NCBI GenBank assembly: GCA_022767745.1
Contig: JALENN010000002.1
Coordinates: 1-64,000, forward strand
Origin: Alistipes sp.
Lineage (GTDB): Bacteria > Bacteroidota > Bacteroidia > Bacteroidales > Rikenellaceae
Length of the DNA: 64,000 bases
Reading direction: 5' to 3'
Shown here: positions 63,284 to 64,000 of the stretch, piece after piece
Layout: every line of letters begins with the position of its first letter
How positions within the stretch are numbered: position 1 is the first letter of the stretch
The notes under the pieces: generated by a model
What the model saw: only the letters and a program-made list of their open reading frames with translations
The model's database searches: none
Told to the model about the DNA's origin: nothing
Position numbers and translations under genes: made by a program

Positions 63284-64000
63284 GACATCCGTTTATAACG
63301 ATAGCGATAGCGCTGGCCGTGTTGGCGCCGGCAGCCTATGCGGCGGGTGCCGACACCCTGCCCGCACCCGCGGTGGACGACAACGCCCCCGTCGTGCGCG
63401 GCAGCGTCGAGCCCGACTCGATAGGCATAGGCGACCGCTTCATCTACTCGATCGAGGTGGACAAGGACCTGGTGCAGACCGTCCTCTTCCCGTCGTTCGG
63501 GGGCGAGGGGTCGGAGGCATACTCCCTCATTGAGGATATGCCCATCGACACGCTCGCGCGCGAGGGCCGGCGCATGACCATCCGCAAGCGTTACCTGCTG
63601 GGGGCCTTCGAGGAGGGTATCCACCGCGTGGTGCCGCAGGTGATGTATGCCGACAAGAACATCGTCGACACGCTCCACGGCGCCGACACGCTCGACCTGC
63701 TGGTCACCACCTTCCAGATCGACTCCACGTCGCAGTCCATCTACGACATCAAGCCGCAGAAGACCCTCCCGTTCCGCATGGGCGAGATCACGGGATACAT
63801 CAAGTGGGTGATCGTGGCACTGCTGATACTTGCCGCGCTGGCCTACGCCCTGCGCCGCGTGCTGGCGCACTACGGACGTTCGCTGCGCGACATGTTCCGT
63901 CCCGCGCCGCCGCAGCCGCCCCACGTGGTGGCCTTCGCCGCGCTGGAGAAGCTGCGTGCCGAGCGCCTCTGGCAGCAGGACAAGCACAAGCAGTACTACT
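63280..64000 (+). CDS. DUF4381-like membrane protein of the Bat operon (partial, cut by window edge)
   Basis: The frame from ATG 63280 stays open for 240 codons to the window edge. It starts with a signal peptide (ITIAIALAVLAPAAYAAGA). A beta-rich periplasmic part follows (about 35-160; VRGSVEPDSIGIGDRFIYSI). A transmembrane helix (about 170-190; IKWVIVALLILAALAYALRR) precedes a cytoplasmic segment with AFAALEKLRAERLWQQDKHK, the conserved part of DUF4381-type proteins. It overlaps the DUF58 stop by four bases. In related operons, genes for von Willebrand-domain BatA/BatB follow. Confidence 0.75.
   Translation, partial: MRHPFITIAIALAVLAPAAYAAGADTLPAPAVDDNAPVVRGSVEPDSIGIGDRFIYSIEVDKDLVQTVLFPSFGGEGSEAYSLIEDMPIDTLAREGRRMTIRKRYLLGAFEEGIHRVVPQVMYADKNIVDTLHGADTLDLLVTTFQIDSTSQSIYDIKPQKTLPFRMGEITGYIKWVIVALLILAALAYALRRVLAHYGRSLRDMFRPAPPQPPHVVAFAALEKLRAERLWQQDKHKQYY

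Overview
The window reads as a chromosomal segment of a Bacteroidales bacterium, most like a GC-rich Rikenellaceae such as Alistipes. Support comes from promoters of the Bacteroidetes type (-33 TTTG and -7 TAnnTTTG, for example 27160-27190 and 26014-26044), many short-lipobox lipoproteins, and protein families typical of gut Bacteroidales: GH92, GH97, GH106-like, fimbrillin (Mfa-like), BACON, DUF4840 and M64. No rRNA, tRNA or CRISPR array was seen.

The window has two very different parts. Positions 1 to about 13,100 are clearly AT-rich, while everything after about 14,780 is very GC-rich (judged by eye). The AT-rich part is an accessory block. It holds a wrecked IS3-family transposase (203-493), a five-gene same-strand operon (619-12493), a second wrecked IS3-family transposase (12611-12935) and a frameshifted IS256-family element (about 13144-14520). 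The operon encodes three large paralogous lipoproteins, each combining an N-terminal fimbrillin (Mfa-like) domain, BspA-type leucine-rich repeats, a BACON domain and a C-terminal M64 (IgA-peptidase-like) metallopeptidase domain. A fimbrillin-only lipoprotein and a lipoprotein with two nearly identical Ig-like (Big2) repeats follow. The first paralog has a one-base frameshift in an A7 run and has also lost its zinc-site residues; the second and third keep them. This multidomain adhesin-protease array is the best candidate for an undescribed system here.

The GC-rich part starts with a carbohydrate locus: an AraA-like isomerase and a GH106-like glycosidase (minus strand), then an AraC regulator and a secreted parallel beta-helix protein (plus strand). 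Next come hpf, a XerC/D-type recombinase and a small cystatin-like lipoprotein (minus), a GH97 enzyme with the residues of the retaining alpha-galactosidase type, an ECF sigma factor with an unannotated 46-residue acidic partner gene, kbl, an Lrp regulator, an AraC regulator and an alpha/beta hydrolase lipoprotein. A long minus-strand run (37088 to 31208) carries a HAD phosphatase, a beta-barrel protein, a lipoprotein, a dicarboxylate symporter, rdgB, folE and a secreted phosphodiesterase.

From 37411 to 50156 there is a plus-strand glycan-degradation cluster: two secreted proteins of families I do not recognise, an NPCBM alpha-galactosidase-like enzyme, a GH43-type lipoprotein with discoidin and FN3 domains, a GH92 mannosidase and a BSP-type metallopeptidase. 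It has no SusC/SusD pair in the window. The remainder is mostly housekeeping and envelope genes: an MscS channel, an M13 peptidase, a DUF4840 lipoprotein, an orphan TonB-plug-like protein, pgk, an OmpP1/FadL porin, mqnA, corA, and the start of a MoxR/DUF58/DUF4381-like (Bat-type) operon that runs off the right edge. Rho-independent terminators mark several convergent gene junctions.
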